Assembly (NCBI RefSeq): GCF_947501425.1
Contig: NZ_CANMVN010000001.1
Location: 248,001-312,000 of the forward strand
DNA: 64,000 bases
Source: an uncultured Psychroserpens sp.
GTDB lineage: Bacteria; Bacteroidota; Bacteroidia; Flavobacteriales; Flavobacteriaceae
Direction of reading: 5' to 3'
Below the pieces are notes generated by a model that saw only the letters and a program-made list of their open reading frames with translations, was not told the origin of the DNA and ran no database searches. Every line of letters begins with the position of its first letter. Position 1 is the stretch's first letter. This document shows positions 17,930 to 27,035 of this stretch, one piece after another. The position numbers and the translations under genes are program-made.

Positions 17930-19222
17930 ATGAAATATCACAAAATAGATCGCAACTTGTTTGTCAAAAATCGTAAAAACTTCATGTCTAAAATGAAACC
18001 TGGTAGTTTAGCGGTTTTTAATTCTAATGACATATACCCTATAAGTGCTGATAGCACAATGCCGTTTGAACAGCATCGCGATATATTTTATTTGAGTGGT
18101 GTAGACCAGGAGGAAAGTATTTTGGTGTTATTTCCCGATTGTCCAAAAGCACACCATCGTGAAATCTTATTTTTAAAAGAGACCAATGAACATATTGCTG
18201 TTTGGGAAGGTGAAAAATTAACAAAAGATGCCGCTTTTGAAACCAGTGGGATAAAAACCGTGTATTGGCTTCAGGATATGGAAAAAATCATGTTTGAACT
18301 TATGACCCAATGCGATACAGTTTATATTAATACTAATGAGCATTATCGCGCTTCGGTAGAAACTGAAACGCGTGAAGACCGATATACTAAGTGGCTAAAA
18401 GATAAATATCCAGCACATGCTGTAGCAAAAAGTAATCCTATCTTACAACGCTTACGCTCAGTTAAAGATCAGATTGAATTAGACCTTTTGCAACAAGCTT
18501 GTGACATTACTGAAAAAGGCTTTCGTCGCGTATTGAATTTTGTAAAGCCTGATGTTTGGGAGTTTGAGATTGAAGCTGAATTTATGCATGAATTTTTACG
18601 TAACCGATCAAAGAAATTTGCATACACACCAATCATAGCAAGTGGTAATAATGCCAATGTCTTACACTATATTGAAAACAACCAACAGTGTAAGACTGGA
18701 GACCTCATTCTTATGGATATAGGTGCAGAATACGCTAACTACTCTAGCGATATGTCTCGTACCATTCCTGTATCCGGACGATTTACCGACCGTCAAAAAG
18801 AGGTGTATAATGCGGTGAATCGCGTAAAGAATGAAGCTACAAAACTATTAGTTCCTGGAACACTCTGGGCCGACTATCATGTTGAGGTTGGAAAACTGAT
18901 GACTTCGGAATTGCTCGGACTTGGATTATTAGACAAAGCCGATGTTCAAAATGAAAACAAGGATTGGCCAGCTTATAAGAAGTATTTCATGCATGGCACG
19001 TCTCATCATATGGGACTAGACACACATGATTATGGGATTTTGACTGAACCTATGCAAGCCAATATGGTATTTACTGTAGAGCCTGGAATTTATATTCCAG
19101 ATGAAGGTTTTGGTATTCGTTTAGAAGATGATGTGGTCATACAGGAAAAAGGAGAACCATTTAATCTCATGCGAAATATTCCAATTGAAGCTGAAGAGAT
19201 TGAGGAACTGATGAATGGGTAA
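17930..19222 (+). CDS. pepP: Aminopeptidase P family protein (Xaa-Pro aminopeptidase)
   Basis: 430 residues. The N-terminal creatinase-like domain (about 1-175) is followed by a pita-bread metallopeptidase domain. The five dimetal ligands can be placed: two Asp in MDIGAEYANYSSDMSRT, His in HGTSHHMGLDTHD, Glu in FTVEPGIYIP and Glu in IRLEDDVVI. It removes N-terminal residues before proline in the cytoplasm. The ATG at 17930 gives the normal N-terminus; an ATG at 17923 is out of frame. Convergent with brnQ, with only 40 bp between stops. Confidence 0.95.
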   Translation: MKYHKIDRNLFVKNRKNFMSKMKPGSLAVFNSNDIYPISADSTMPFEQHRDIFYLSGVDQEESILVLFPDCPKAHHREILFLKETNEHIAVWEGEKLTKDAAFETSGIKTVYWLQDMEKIMFELMTQCDTVYINTNEHYRASVETETREDRYTKWLKDKYPAHAVAKSNPILQRLRSVKDQIELDLLQQACDITEKGFRRVLNFVKPDVWEFEIEAEFMHEFLRNRSKKFAYTPIIASGNNANVLHYIENNQQCKTGDLILMDIGAEYANYSSDMSRTIPVSGRFTDRQKEVYNAVNRVKNEATKLLVPGTLWADYHVEVGKLMTSELLGLGLLDKADVQNENKDWPAYKKYFMHGTSHHMGLDTHDYGILTEPMQANMVFTVEPGIYIPDEGFGIRLEDDVVIQEKGEPFNLMRNIPIEAEEIEELMNG

Positions 19223-19244
19223 TTAAATCAGTTGAGATATTTAG

Positions 19245-19275
19245 AAGTCTAAAGTGTGAACTTTAGGCTTTTCTA
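19245..19275 (+). terminator. Terminator of the pepP-type gene, overlapping the brnQ 3' end
   Basis: AAGTCTAAAGT and ACTTTAGGCTT pair (one G-T wobble) around GTGA, followed by TTTTC. The right arm includes the brnQ stop codon, so the convergent genes share this sequence. Confidence 0.7.
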
Positions 19276-20552
19276 TTTCCAACCAATCCAACTCCCAAAC
19301 AAGTCAGGAGCGCAGGCAATACCCAACCCAGACTATGTTGGGCTAAAGGAATATAACCGATAAGTGTTTTTAGACCTTCCGACGGACGTATGAAACCAAT
19401 CACATCTGGAATGCTAAAAATAAAAGTGACTATAACCACAGCTCTAAACACCAATGGTGTTGAGAATTGTTTAGGTAATACATTGAGTAAGATCAAAACA
19501 ATTGTAATTGGATAAATTAATAGTAACACAGGCACAGCGAATAGTATTATGGAGTTGAAATCCAACTGACCAACAACAACACCTAACACACAGGCAATAA
19601 CAGCTGTGGTAATATATACGGATTGAGAATTGCCTAACAAGCCTTTAAAATAGTCGGCTGTTCCAGCAATAATTCCTACTGCTGTGGTGAAACAAGCTAG
19701 CGAAATAAGTATACTTAATACTGTGTTTCCAAAAGTTCCTAAGGAAGCAATACTGATACCTCTAAGCAAATTAGCGCGTTGCATGTCACTGCTCAGTTCT
19801 TCGTTGATATTAATTTCAGAACCGTAATACGCCCCAACCGAAATGAGTCCGGCATAAATAATAAATAGTCCGAAACCAGCAATCCATCCCGATTTTGCGA
19901 TTAATACTTTTTTGTCTTCAAAACTACCTTGATGGCGCATGTTGATAGAGATGATAATTACAGCTCCAACAACGACAGCTCCAATAGCATCAAAGGTTTG
20001 ATAACCTTCTAAGATTCCAGCAACAACTGGTGTGTCAAATTGTGATGTGCTCGTAAGCATTTCCGAAGAAAAGAGTCCGATGCCTATCACCAACAAAAGC
20101 ATAATTACAATTAGAGGTGTTAGGAATTTACCAATAAAACTTAATATTTTAGAGCGATTGAGCACAAATACCAAAACCAATGCAAAGTAGATAGCGCTGG
20201 TTAGTACCGGACTTGTGCCAAACGATGGATGAATGGCAATTTCGTGCGTAGCGGCTGCAGTTCTTGGTGAAGGTATAGCTACTGCAATAACATAAATAAG
20301 GATACAGTATATGAGACTAAACTGAGGCGACACTTTTTTTCCAAAGTCATATAAGGTCCCTTGAAGTTTAGCATGTGCTAAAATTCCAATAATTGGAATC
20401 ACTACAGCAGTGATCATAAACCCTATGGCTACCCAAAACCAGTTATCTCCTGCATTGTAGCCCAAAAGTGGTGGAAGGAGTAAGTTTCCTGCTCCAAAAA
20501 ATAGGGAAAATAATGCAAAGCTTGTTATAAAAAGTTCTTTTCTTGAATTCAA
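19263..20552 (-). CDS. brnQ: Branched-chain amino acid transport carrier (LIVCS family)
   Basis: 429 residues with about 12 membrane segments and the family start ELFITSFALFSLFFGAGNLLLPP. It imports Leu, Ile and Val, coupled to sodium or protons. The most upstream plausible start is a TTG at 20552, placed directly against the TAA of the preceding serine hydrolase (stop then start with no spacer). Any internal ATG would delete the first helices. This arrangement suggests translational coupling. Why a transporter follows a serine hydrolase is unclear; release of amino acids from peptides for import is one speculative link. Confidence 0.92.
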   Translation of the reverse strand: MNSRKELFITSFALFSLFFGAGNLLLPPLLGYNAGDNWFWVAIGFMITAVVIPIIGILAHAKLQGTLYDFGKKVSPQFSLIYCILIYVIAVAIPSPRTAAATHEIAIHPSFGTSPVLTSAIYFALVLVFVLNRSKILSFIGKFLTPLIVIMLLLVIGIGLFSSEMLTSTSQFDTPVVAGILEGYQTFDAIGAVVVGAVIIISINMRHQGSFEDKKVLIAKSGWIAGFGLFIIYAGLISVGAYYGSEININEELSSDMQRANLLRGISIASLGTFGNTVLSILISLACFTTAVGIIAGTADYFKGLLGNSQSVYITTAVIACVLGVVVGQLDFNSIILFAVPVLLLIYPITIVLILLNVLPKQFSTPLVFRAVVIVTFIFSIPDVIGFIRPSEGLKTLIGYIPLAQHSLGWVLPALLTCLGVGLVGNRKA

Positions 20553-22103
20553 TTAGTTGGTCTTTTTTAGGTTGAGGTCGTGAAAATCAAAACTGAAATC
20601 TGTAATGGGTGCAATGTATTTCATTTTGGCTCCAGTAGCGTTTCCAGATTCGTCAAAAGTAAACAAAACAAAAACATCGGCATCGTAGCTTCGGTTGTTC
20701 CATTTAGCTACATATGTTGTTGGGTTGTATGGGAGTAATTCTCCAGTAAGGTAAGGAGAGCGTTCGCATGTTATGGTATAACTATTTCCGTTGTGAGAAA
20801 TCATAATATTTCCAAACCAATTATCTGTGTAAGTTCCCGTAATTTGAGATGGTTTTGGAAGATCAGTTTGTGTTTTAGCAGTTTCAATCTTAGTATATAC
20901 ATCTACTTTAATACTGTCATTATATTTTAAATAATCTGTATGTCTCTTGCCATAACGTTGTAACCAATCTCTATTGTCATAACCTAAATAACTATCTTTT
21001 ATGGTATTGGTAATGGTGTTGAATGCCGAACCAACCATTTGGTTAGTAAGCACTACAATGGCCAGATCCAAATCAGGAATCATAGTAAATTGTGTCACAG
21101 TTCCAATAAGTCCTCCAGTGTGGTAGACTTGTTTGTAACCTCCTTTAACATCGGTTAAAAACCAGCCTAGTCCATAACCTCGAAAATTAGAATTGTACCA
21201 ATCTCCCTTTCTAACTCGTAATGGCGTTTGAAGTTGCCAAAGTTCATGAAGTTGTTCAGAGCTAATGAGACGTTGTCCATCAGCCGTCACACCATCATTC
21301 ATTAAAAACTTTGCCCAAGTCAGCATATCAACTACATTACTCATAATACCGCCTGCTGGATTTGCTGTTTCACTCCAATCATGAGGGATTTGAATCACCT
21401 TACCATCAGCTCTGGTATGTGCATCGATAATATTTGATCTATCGGAAACACGATTATAAGACGCTTTACTGCTGCTCATGCCCACAGGTGCCATGATTCT
21501 GGTTTCAATAAAATCTTCCCATGATAATCCGCTTACGCGTTTTAAAACTTCGCCAGCTATGATAAACATATTGTTGTTATACTGAAATTGGCTTCTAAAA
21601 GAACTTTCAGGTTTTAGATGTTTGACATTGGCTATGATATCATTGGTATCAAAATTATTACCTTCAGGAAAGAACATCAAATCTCCAGCGCCAAGACCAA
21701 GTCCGCTTCTGTGCGTGACAAGATCTCTAACTGTAAAATGTTCGGTTACCCATGGGTCGTGTAATTGAAATTCAGGAATATATTTTCTAACGGGATCATC
21801 CCATTTGAGTTGTCCCTCATCAACCAACATTGCTAATGCAAAACAGGTAAATCCCTTACTGTTTGAAGCTACACCAACTAAGGTGTTCGCATTCATGTCT
21901 TTGTTTGTAGTTAGAGACCGCACTCCATGTCCTTTTGTATATATGAGTTCTCCGTCTTTTAAAACACCTACAGAGATGCCTGGTACATCAAAGGTGGTTA
22001 AAGTTTTCTGAATTAATTCATCTAATTTCTGTTCTTCAATTTGAGCGTTGGCAGTTAGAAATGAAACAAGCAAAACAAACAGAATGCATCTTTTTAAGAT
22101 CAT
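20553..22103 (-). CDS. Periplasmic serine hydrolase, class C beta-lactamase fold, with DUF3471-like C-terminus
   Basis: 516 residues from the ATG at 22103, giving a clean signal peptide (MILKRCILFVLLVSFLTANAQ shortened: MILKRC to TANAQ). The earlier in-frame ATG at 22151 would place 16 polar residues before it. Active-site motifs of the penicillin-binding fold are present: S-x-x-K in ASNSKGF, Y-x-N in FQYNNNM, and HTGG near residue 350. The last 100 residues resemble the DUF3471 lipocalin-like domain. Such enzymes act as D-aminopeptidases, esterases or peptidases rather than true beta-lactamases. Immediately followed by brnQ. Confidence 0.9.
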   Translation of the reverse strand: MILKRCILFVLLVSFLTANAQIEEQKLDELIQKTLTTFDVPGISVGVLKDGELIYTKGHGVRSLTTNKDMNANTLVGVASNSKGFTCFALAMLVDEGQLKWDDPVRKYIPEFQLHDPWVTEHFTVRDLVTHRSGLGLGAGDLMFFPEGNNFDTNDIIANVKHLKPESSFRSQFQYNNNMFIIAGEVLKRVSGLSWEDFIETRIMAPVGMSSSKASYNRVSDRSNIIDAHTRADGKVIQIPHDWSETANPAGGIMSNVVDMLTWAKFLMNDGVTADGQRLISSEQLHELWQLQTPLRVRKGDWYNSNFRGYGLGWFLTDVKGGYKQVYHTGGLIGTVTQFTMIPDLDLAIVVLTNQMVGSAFNTITNTIKDSYLGYDNRDWLQRYGKRHTDYLKYNDSIKVDVYTKIETAKTQTDLPKPSQITGTYTDNWFGNIMISHNGNSYTITCERSPYLTGELLPYNPTTYVAKWNNRSYDADVFVLFTFDESGNATGAKMKYIAPITDFSFDFHDLNLKKTN

Positions 22104-22159
22104 GAGATGTAATTTAGAGATTGTGTTCAAATATAATAAATACTTATGCATGTTTCTGG

Positions 22160-22189
22160 TTTGAATCAGCTATTCAAATAGTATCTTTG
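22160..22189 (+). promoter_or_regulatory. Promoter, apparently leaderless, for the alpha/beta hydrolase gene
   Basis: TTTG at 22160-22163, an 18-bp spacer and TATCTTTG at 22182-22189. The ATG at 22196 begins only 6 nt after the -7 box, so transcription would start at or next to the start codon. A divergent TATATTTG on the minus strand (22128-22135) may serve the serine hydrolase gene. Confidence 0.75.
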
Positions 22190-22195
22190 TAGTCT

Positions 22196-22969
22196 ATGGT
22201 TTTACACTACAAAAACACACCTGTATTTTACAAAGACGACGGACGAGGAGACGTTGTTCTACTACTTCATGGCTTTCTTGAAAATTCAAGTATGTGGGAC
22301 AATTTAAAACCTATTATTAAAGAAACTCATAGAGTCGTTACAGTTGACCTTTTGGGTCACGGACAAACAGGCTGTTTGGGATATATTCATACCATGGAAG
22401 ACATGGCTAATGCGGTTTTTGCAGTCCTTGATCATTTAAAAATTAAAAATTTTACAGTGGTTGGGCATTCGATGGGAGGTTATGTAGCTCTGGCATTAGC
22501 CAAGAAGACGCCCAAGTCTATTAATGGATTGTGCTTAATGAACTCTACTTACATCGCTGATGATACAGAGCGTAAAACTATTCGTGAACGCGCTAATGAA
22601 ATGGCCAAGATTAATTTTGAAAGTGTTGTTCGGCTATCGTTTACTAATTTGTTTTCTTCGGAAAGTAGAATAACCTACAAAGACGAGATGGAAGCGGCAT
22701 TAACAATTGCATTACAAACATCGCTTCAAGGTTATATAGCAGCTCAGAAAGGGATGAGTGCGAGATTTGATGCATTTGAGTTTTTTAAAACTTTAAAAGC
22801 GAAGAAACTTATAATCATTGGACGAAAAGATCCAATAATACATTACGACCGTATATTAAAAGATACAGATGGAACTGATATTGTTTGTGAAGCATTAGCT
22901 TATGGGCATATGAGTCATATTGAAAATAAATCAGAATTATCTTACATTATAAATCACTTTGTCGAATAA
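22196..22969 (+). CDS. Alpha/beta hydrolase
   Basis: 257 residues, cytoplasmic (no signal). Nucleophile elbow GHSMGG (Ser92), oxyanion HGFLENSSMW near residue 25, and a catalytic His in YGHMSHIEN near residue 242. It resembles the BioH/MenH-like group of small esterases and hydrolases, but the substrate cannot be assigned. Single gene with its own promoter. Confidence 0.9.
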   Translation: MVLHYKNTPVFYKDDGRGDVVLLLHGFLENSSMWDNLKPIIKETHRVVTVDLLGHGQTGCLGYIHTMEDMANAVFAVLDHLKIKNFTVVGHSMGGYVALALAKKTPKSINGLCLMNSTYIADDTERKTIRERANEMAKINFESVVRLSFTNLFSSESRITYKDEMEAALTIALQTSLQGYIAAQKGMSARFDAFEFFKTLKAKKLIIIGRKDPIIHYDRILKDTDGTDIVCEALAYGHMSHIENKSELSYIINHFVE

Positions 22970-23000
22970 AAATACTTTTAGACGCATTTAACAACTTTTT

Positions 23001-23026
23001 TTTCTAAGTTTATAGTCCCCAAATCT
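23001..23026 (+). promoter_or_regulatory. Conserved upstream box of a small zinc-ribbon gene (copy 1)
   Basis: TTTCTAAGTT-(TATAGTCCCC)-AAATCT lies 8-33 nt before the ATG at 23034. A very similar box (TTTTCTAAGT, TAGCAATCCC, AAATCT) precedes the paralogue at 24839 in the same relative place. No TAnnTTTG box is present in either, so this may be the promoter or leader motif. Confidence 0.55.
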
Positions 23027-23033
23027 AACAGCC

Positions 23034-23297
23034 ATGAAAAAAACTACAAAGACTACAGGTCCGTTAAAAATTTACTGCGATATTTTTGGACACAATTATG
23101 AGATGACTAAAAAGGTAACATCTCATGTAAAAGAGTATACTTGTAAATGTTGTAAACGTCAATTAACTACAAGTGGAAATGGTAAGCTCACTGAACTGAC
23201 ACCAAAGTACAAAGAAATAAATGCCATTTTAGAAGATATTTATACACGTAGAATGTCTCGTTTAAAGAAGAAAACACTCAGTTCGTCGATATATTAG
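23034..23297 (+). CDS. Small zinc-ribbon-like protein, paralogue 1
   Basis: 87 residues, very basic. Motif C-D-I-F-G-H near residue 15, then C-K-C-C (two cysteines in CxxC spacing) near residue 36. The Cys, His and two Cys could bind one zinc. The FGH-then-CxxC layout resembles the DUF1660 type of tiny prophage-associated proteins, but that match is from memory. The tail has a shared segment LTPKYKEINAILEDI. Closest relative is the next gene (23374), with a third copy at 24839. No known function. Confidence 0.75.
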   Translation: MKKTTKTTGPLKIYCDIFGHNYEMTKKVTSHVKEYTCKCCKRQLTTSGNGKLTELTPKYKEINAILEDIYTRRMSRLKKKTLSSSIY

Positions 23298-23373
23298 CGT
23301 AAAATCTTACCTTATTACATGGTTTTCATATATTTAGACATCCTCTAAATTAATAACTAAAAACCATAAATAG

Positions 23374-23643
23374 GTGAAAAGTCTCTACTGCACAATTTTT
23401 GGACATCAATACGAAGTCTCAAAACACATTACTTATCACGTTAAAGAATACAAATGTTCGCATTGTAAATCTCAGGTTACCACAAATGGAAATGGTGGTC
23501 TTACACCTTTAACTCCGAAATACAAAGAAATCAATTCGGTATTAGAACGTATTCATAACAGACGCGTCTGTAGAATAAAAAATAAAGAACTTGCAAAAGC
23601 CAATGATGAGGCTTTGTTAGACTTTAGTCCTCATTTTTCATAG
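23374..23643 (+). CDS. Small zinc-ribbon-like protein, paralogue 2
   Basis: 89 residues, starting at a GTG (23374) that aligns with the start of paralogue 1 and is the only in-frame option. Motifs CTIFGHQYE, CSHC and NGNGGLTPLTPKYKEIN align with paralogue 1 over nearly the whole length (roughly half identical by eye). It carries one extra Cys (RRVCRIKNK). Its 3' end overlaps the convergent thiL gene by 20 bp. The leader has a weaker version of the upstream box (ACATCCTCTAAATTAATAAC). Confidence 0.72.
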   Translation: MKSLYCTIFGHQYEVSKHITYHVKEYKCSHCKSQVTTNGNGGLTPLTPKYKEINSVLERIHNRRVCRIKNKELAKANDEALLDFSPHFS

Positions 23644-24676
23644 CATTCCACCCTTTAGCAATAATTGGTATCGCTTGTTCTCCTCTGGTAATAAGTAGTG
23701 TTCCCCTGTCCTTTTCAGTCATATAACCAATCACAGTCAGATTAGGATTTCCTTTAATCTTTGGGAAATCATCCTGAGAGATGGTCATTAATAACTCATA
23801 ATCTTCTCCACCATTAAGTGCAATGGTAGTGCTATCGATATTAAATTCTTCACAAGTTGAAATCACCTGAGGGTCCAAAGGAATCTTATTCTCATAGATT
23901 TCTACACCCAAATCACTGTGTTTACATAAATGTAATACCTCAGATGATAGTCCGTCACTAATGTCAATCATTGACGTTGGTTTTACCTCTAGTTTATCAA
24001 GAAGTTCAATAATATCTTTTCTGGCCTCTGGTTTTAATTGACGTTCCACAATATAGGTGTACGGACTAAGGTCAGGTTGATTTTGAGGATTGACTTTGAA
24101 GACTTCCTTTTCGCGTTCTAAGACCTGTAATCCCATATAGGCTGCGCCTAAATCTCCAGTCACAACCAATAGATCATTTGGTTTAGCGCCAGATCTATAA
24201 ACGAGTTTATCTTTTTTAGCGGTTCCAATTGCTGTAATAGAAATAATCAAACCAGTGGTTGATGAAGTCGTATCTCCTCCAACAACATCAATATTGTAGA
24301 GCTTTGCAGCAGTTTCTATTCCTGCATACAAATCTTCTAAAGCTTCAAGTGGAAAACGATTGGATACTGCAATAGACACTGTTATTTGTGTGGCATTGGC
24401 GTTCATAGCGTAGACATCACTTAAATTGACCATTACTGCTTTATAGCCAAGATGTTTGAGTGGTACGTAGCTTAGATCGAAATGTACATTTTCAATAAGC
24501 AGATCGGTTGTAACAACAACTTGACTGGACTCAAAATCCAGTACAGCTGCGTCATCTCCAATACTTTTAATTGTAGATGTTTGTTTGATTTCAAAATTTC
24601 TGGTGAGATGGTCAATAAGTCCAAACTCTCCAAGCTCTTCTAATGAGGTACGCTGTGGATTTTTATCTTCTATCAT
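23624..24676 (-). CDS. thiL: Thiamine-monophosphate kinase
   Basis: 350 residues of the AIR-synthase/ThiL fold. Diagnostic segments: GDDAAVLD (metal and ATP site), TTDLLIENVHFDL, GGDTTSS, VTGDLGAAYMGL, MIDISDGLSSE and NGGEDYELL. It phosphorylates thiamine monophosphate to thiamine diphosphate. The ATG at 24676 lies 4 nt after a minus-strand TATTTTTG box (24681-24688), suggesting a leaderless transcript. No TPP riboswitch is visible upstream, and no other thi gene is nearby. Flanked on both sides by the small zinc-ribbon paralogues. Confidence 0.96.
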   Translation of the reverse strand: MIEDKNPQRTSLEELGEFGLIDHLTRNFEIKQTSTIKSIGDDAAVLDFESSQVVVTTDLLIENVHFDLSYVPLKHLGYKAVMVNLSDVYAMNANATQITVSIAVSNRFPLEALEDLYAGIETAAKLYNIDVVGGDTTSSTTGLIISITAIGTAKKDKLVYRSGAKPNDLLVVTGDLGAAYMGLQVLEREKEVFKVNPQNQPDLSPYTYIVERQLKPEARKDIIELLDKLEVKPTSMIDISDGLSSEVLHLCKHSDLGVEIYENKIPLDPQVISTCEEFNIDSTTIALNGGEDYELLMTISQDDFPKIKGNPNLTVIGYMTEKDRGTLLITRGEQAIPIIAKGWNAMKNED

Positions 24677-24800
24677 ACTGCAAAAATAGTAGCTTTTTTG
24701 AAGAGATACATTGATAACTCTGTTTTTTTACGGATGATCGAAATGAATAAGTATGCATTTCAACGAAAAAATAAGTATTTTATCGGTGTTTTGGATTTAT

Positions 24801-24826
24801 TTTTCTAAGTTAGCAATCCCAAATCT
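24801..24826 (+). promoter_or_regulatory. Conserved upstream box of a small zinc-ribbon gene (copy 2)
   Basis: TTTTCTAAGT-TAGCAATCCC-AAATCT lies 13-38 nt before the ATG at 24839 and matches the box at 23001-23026 in most positions, including the spacing between the TTCTAAGTT and AAATCT parts. Confidence 0.55.
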
Positions 24827-24838
24827 TTTTAACCTACT

Positions 24839-25078
24839 ATGCAAGCCACAATAACCAACGAGTTACCATGCTCAGTTTTTGGACATAATTTAGAACGCTC
24901 ATCTTCAGGAATTTCAAATTCTAATGAGTTGTTTTGCAAGACCTGTAATTCTAAAGTAGCAATTGATGCTCAAGGAGAATTCCAAAATTTTCCTATTCAG
25001 AATCGTAGTATTAAGGTGGCATTGCGACAATTATTTCTTCTTGGGAGCCAATATTCACGCAAGCAGCTTTCAGTTTAA
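24839..25078 (+). CDS. Small zinc-ribbon-like protein, paralogue 3 (divergent)
   Basis: 79 residues. It retains C-S-V-F-G-H near residue 11 and CKTC near residue 32, with the same spacing logic as the other two, but the linker and the C-terminal half have diverged (no PKYKEIN). It shares the upstream box with paralogue 1. Possibly a zinc-binding nucleic-acid or protein-interaction module; function unknown. About 160 bp separates it from sufA, including the sufA -7 box. Confidence 0.7.
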   Translation: MQATITNELPCSVFGHNLERSSSGISNSNELFCKTCNSKVAIDAQGEFQNFPIQNRSIKVALRQLFLLGSQYSRKQLSV

Positions 25079-25199
25079 AATTACTTATTTATCTAATTTC
25101 GTTTAATCATTTGTAGATCTTATAATCTTCATAATGAGATTCTATGTTATTATTTGCTAATATAATGTTAGGAGCTATGGATTAAGGCTACTTATGTCT

Positions 25200-25207
25200 T
25201 ATATTTG
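25200..25207 (+). promoter_or_regulatory. -7 promoter box for the sufA-B-lipoprotein-C-D operon
   Basis: TATATTTG (followed by CAC), 30 nt before the sufA ATG at 25238. No good TTTG is found at the -33 spacing, so the operon may need an activator or have a weak upstream element. Confidence 0.6.
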
Positions 25208-25237
25208 CACTCTATTTAGATAAAATCTATATAAGAC

Positions 25238-25567
25238 ATGATTAAAGTATCAGAATCAGCAAAAAAGAAAGTCATCGAGTTGATGACTGAAGATGGCTTT
25301 AGCACTGCAACCGACTTTATAAGAGTTGGAGTGAAGAGCGGTGGATGCTCTGGTTTGTCATATGATTTGAAGTTTGACAAAGAACAAAAAGAAGATGATA
25401 AAGTCTTTGAGGACAATGGTGTTAAGATCATTGTTGATAAAAAGAGTTTTTTATACTTAATAGGAACAACTCTAGAATATTCAGGTGGCTTAAATGGTGC
25501 TGGATTTGTATTTAATAACCCTAATGCCAACCGAACTTGTGGTTGTGGCGAATCATTCTCACTTTAA
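25238..25567 (+). CDS. sufA: Iron-sulfur cluster A-type carrier (HesB/IscA/SufA)
   Basis: 109 residues with the three conserved cysteines: Cys37 in KSGGCSGLSY and Cys101/Cys103 in NRTCGCGESF. A-type proteins receive clusters from the SufBCD scaffold and pass them to apo-targets. First gene of the suf operon, 9 bp before sufB. Naming it sufA rather than iscA rests on context. Confidence 0.95.
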   Translation: MIKVSESAKKKVIELMTEDGFSTATDFIRVGVKSGGCSGLSYDLKFDKEQKEDDKVFEDNGVKIIVDKKSFLYLIGTTLEYSGGLNGAGFVFNNPNANRTCGCGESFSL

Positions 25568-25576
25568 AAAAGATTT

Positions 25577-27025
25577 ATGAGTAAGTATACTGAAGACGAT
25601 TTAAGAGAAGAATTAAAGACCAAAGAATACGAATATGGTTTTTATACAGATATTGAGTCTGATACCTTTCCTAATGGGCTGAATGAAGATATTGTTCGCG
25701 CTATTTCTAAGAAGAAAGAGGAGCCAGACTGGATGACTGAATGGCGATTAGAAGCATTTCGCGTTTGGAAAGAAATGGCTGAGCCTGAGTGGGCAAATGT
25801 ACATTACGAAAAACCAGATTTTCAGGCAATCTCTTATTACTCTGCTCCTAATAGTAAACCTAAATACGATAGCTTAGACGAAGTAGATCCTGAGCTTTTA
25901 GCCACTTTTGAAAAATTAGGAATTTCTTTGGATGAGCAGAAAAAATTAGCAGGTGTTGCCATGGATGTTGTAGTAGATTCTGTTTCAGTAGCTACAACTT
26001 TCAAAAAGACACTAGGAGAAAAAGGAATCATTTTTATGAGCATCTCCGAAGCTATTAAAGAGCATCCTGAACTCGTCAAAAAATACATTGGAACTGTAGT
26101 TCCTCAGAAAGATAATTTCTATGCTGCTTTAAATAGTGCAGTATTTAGTGATGGTAGCTTTTGTTACATTCCAAAAGGGGTTAGATGTCCTATGGAACTG
26201 TCCACATACTTTAGAATCAATCAGGCTGGAACAGGTCAGTTTGAAAGAACATTGGTTATTGCAGACGAAGGTAGTTATGTAAGTTATTTGGAAGGATGTA
26301 CTGCTCCTAGTAGAGATGAAAATCAATTGCATGCAGCTGTTGTAGAATTAATCGCCTTAGACGATGCGGAAATAAAATACTCTACAGTTCAAAATTGGTA
26401 CCCTGGAAATGCCGAAGGTAAAGGTGGTGTTTACAATTTTGTTACTAAAAGAGGTCTATGTGAGAAAAATGCAAAAATCTCATGGACACAAGTAGAAACC
26501 GGAAGTGCTGTGACCTGGAAATATCCTTCATGTGTATTGAAAGGTGATAATTCTGTAGGAGAATTTTATTCTATAGCGGTTACTAATAACTATCAGCAGG
26601 CAGATACAGGAACTAAGATGATTCACTTAGGAAAGAATACGAAATCAACAATCATTTCCAAAGGAATTTCAGCAGGGAAATCTCAAAACTCTTATCGCGG
26701 ACTAGTGCAAATTAGCTCAAGAGCTGATAATGCCCGTAATTTTTCGCAATGTGATAGCTTGCTTATGGGTAACGAGTGTGGTGCACATACGTTTCCGTAC
26801 ATAGAAGCAAAAAACAAATCAGCTCAAATAGAACACGAAGCAACAACCAGCAAGATTGGTGAAGATCAGATTTTCTATTGTAACCAACGTGGTATAGACA
26901 CAGAAAAAGCTATTGCTTTAATTGTAAACGGGTTTAGTAAAGAAGTATTAAACAAGTTACCAATGGAGTTTGCTGTGGAAGCTCAAAAACTATTAGAAAT
27001 AAGTTTAGAAGGTTCTGTTGGATAA
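25577..27025 (+). CDS. sufB: Fe-S cluster assembly scaffold protein SufB
   Basis: 482 residues, full length. Conserved SufB core visible: [46 protein letters not shown], and the C-terminal [15 protein letters not shown] with its functional cysteine, then [18 protein letters not shown]. It forms the SufB2C-D or SufBC2D scaffold on which clusters are built. The stop codon lies 10 bp before the ATG of the next (lipoprotein) gene. Confidence 0.98.
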   Translation: MSKYTEDDLREELKTKEYEYGFYTDIESDTFPNGLNEDIVRAISKKKEEPDWMTEWRLEAFRVWKEMAEPEWANVHYEKPDFQAISYYSAPNSKPKYDSLDEVDPELLATFEKLGISLDEQKKLAGVAMDVVVDSVSVATTFKKTLGEKGIIFMSISEAIKEHPELVKKYIGTVVPQKDNFYAALNSAVFSDGSFCYIPKGVRCPMELSTYFRINQAGTGQFERTLVIADEGSYVSYLEGCTAPSRDENQLHAAVVELIALDDAEIKYSTVQNWYPGNAEGKGGVYNFVTKRGLCEKNAKISWTQVETGSAVTWKYPSCVLKGDNSVGEFYSIAVTNNYQQADTGTKMIHLGKNTKSTIISKGISAGKSQNSYRGLVQISSRADNARNFSQCDSLLMGNECGAHTFPYIEAKNKSAQIEHEATTSKIGEDQIFYCNQRGIDTEKAIALIVNGFSKEVLNKLPMEFAVEAQKLLEISLEGSVG

Positions 27026-27035
27026 ATCAATTACT

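Noticed and set aside
20553-22103. True beta-lactamase or resistance gene
   Set aside because: The class C-like motifs are shared with D-aminopeptidases and esterases, the C-terminal domain is of DUF3471 type, and no resistance context is present.
24677-24838. TPP riboswitch upstream of thiL
   Set aside because: The -7 box is 4 nt from the start codon, leaving no room for a leader, and no CUGAGA-type core is visible.
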